A DNA stretch of 7,122 nt from Chitinispirillaceae bacterium (lineage in GTDB: Bacteria > Fibrobacterota > Chitinivibrionia > Chitinivibrionales > Chitinispirillaceae). Location of the stretch: assembly GCA_016926315.1 (NCBI GenBank), contig JAFGOU010000252.1:1-7122 (forward strand), in the 5' to 3' direction. The notes beneath the pieces were generated by a model. That model made no database searches. It saw only the letters and a program-made list of their open reading frames with translations, and was not told where the DNA came from. This document shows, piece after piece, positions 6,888-7,122 of the stretch. Numbering within the stretch: the stretch's first letter is position 1; every line of letters starts with the position of its first letter. Position numbers and translations under genes: made by a program.

Positions 6888-6942
6888 TACTATAGAATTT
6901 CATTAACAGTCAGGGTAGACCAACCATATTATTTCGAGCTAA

Positions 6943-7122
6943 ATGATGGTACATATGTTTTCAGTGAGGTCTTTTTTAACTTTTTTTATTATTGCTTTTA
7001 TCTCACTAAATCGAATTATATACTCCCAGGTTGAAGTTTCCGGCCAGATTCCGTTTAACACGACCTGGCAGAAGTCTTTAAGCCCCTATGTGGTGATGGG
7101 GAACATACAGGTTCCATCAGGA
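6943..7122 (+). CDS. Exported protein, N-terminal part (probable beta-helix-type secreted protein)
   Basis: The frame opens after TAA 6940-6942 at ATG 6943 and stays open to the window end (60 codons), so the gene is truncated. ATG 6946 and ATG 6955 are alternative starts; no strong ribosome binding site separates them. A signal peptide is clear: residues MFSVR, a core of FLTFFIIAFISL, and a probable cleavage after YSQ. The mature start, EVSGQIPFNTTWQKSLSPYV followed by VMGNIQVPSG, resembles the leader of secreted proteins in which 'tW....pYvV.g.i.V..G' precedes a first beta-strand coil of a right-handed parallel beta-helix. This resemblance is from memory of the family and only the leader is visible. 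The signal peptide is very AT-rich, while the mature part returns to the composition of the rest. The protein is likely large and surface or secreted. Confidence 0.7.
   Translation, partial: MMVHMFSVRSFLTFFIIAFISLNRIIYSQVEVSGQIPFNTTWQKSLSPYVVMGNIQVPSG

Larger units (their letters stand above)
6124..6942. other. Long intergenic region without a convincing gene
   Basis: These 819 bases separate the PAP2 gene from the start of the next exported protein. From left to right they hold 117 bases with nothing recognised, a 21-bp tandem array, a small perfect palindrome (ATATCA-A-TGATAT, 6561-6573), a GC-rich hairpin, a 10-bp palindrome (CCTTATAAGG, 6767-6776), an AT-rich hairpin with a T run and an extended -10 promoter. 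Open frames of 60-125 codons exist but follow from the 21-bp period or have no ribosome binding site. No terminator hairpin with a T run was seen directly after the PAP2 stop. Confidence 0.7.

Noticed and set aside
6816..7034. 72-codon plus-strand frame rich in Phe and Tyr
   Set aside because: It is low-complexity from AT-rich DNA, covers the terminator-like hairpin and promoter, and overlaps the signal-peptide frame that continues into a family-like mature sequence.

Overview
The window looks like a bacterial chromosomal locus concerned with the cell envelope. It reads as GC-rich up to about 6.2 kb and is clearly AT-rich between about 6.78 and 7.02 kb. Taxonomy cannot be fixed from sequence alone. 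A class A penicillin-binding protein, a GDP-mannose 4,6-dehydratase, exported proteins of the subtilase, DUF3108 and beta-helix-leader types, and a small Cys-rich DUF6485-like protein together suggest a Gram-negative bacterium, possibly of the Fibrobacterota/Chlorobiota/Bacteroidota (FCB) group or a related candidate phylum. This placement is inference.

Layout. The minus strand carries a two-gene unit: a PBP1A-type murein synthase (2921 to 660), followed after 2 bases by an exported subtilisin-like protease (657 down to the window edge). The protease has no stop codon inside the window. A 195-bp divergent intergenic region (2922-3116) separates this unit from a plus-strand series: gmd (3117-4151), a 64-residue Cys-rich protein (4177-4371), an exported DUF3108 protein (4414-5514) and a PAP2-family membrane phosphatase (5521-6123). 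Gaps in that series are 25, 42 and 6 bases, so an operon is likely.

An 819-bp stretch without a convincing gene follows (6124-6942). It holds a strictly phased 21-bp tandem array (13 good units at 6241-6513 plus decayed flanks), a GC-rich REP-like hairpin (6685-6714), an AT-rich perfect palindrome followed by seven T (6822-6850), and an extended -10 promoter (6879-6887). That promoter points at the start of an exported protein whose first 60 codons (6943-7122) run off the right edge and resemble the leader of large secreted parallel beta-helix proteins.

How the genes fit together: PBP1A polymerises and cross-links peptidoglycan from lipid II and releases undecaprenyl diphosphate. A PAP2 phosphatase is a candidate for recycling that or a related lipid carrier. 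Gmd makes the GDP-6-deoxyhexose precursor for a surface glycan. The DUF3108 protein, the subtilase and the terminal protein are exported products. The functional link is inferred from family knowledge and proximity. The least explained object is the 21-bp array: its period equals two turns of B-DNA, about one turn of each unit is conserved and one is variable, and its codon-position pattern argues that DNA rather than an encoded peptide is what is preserved.
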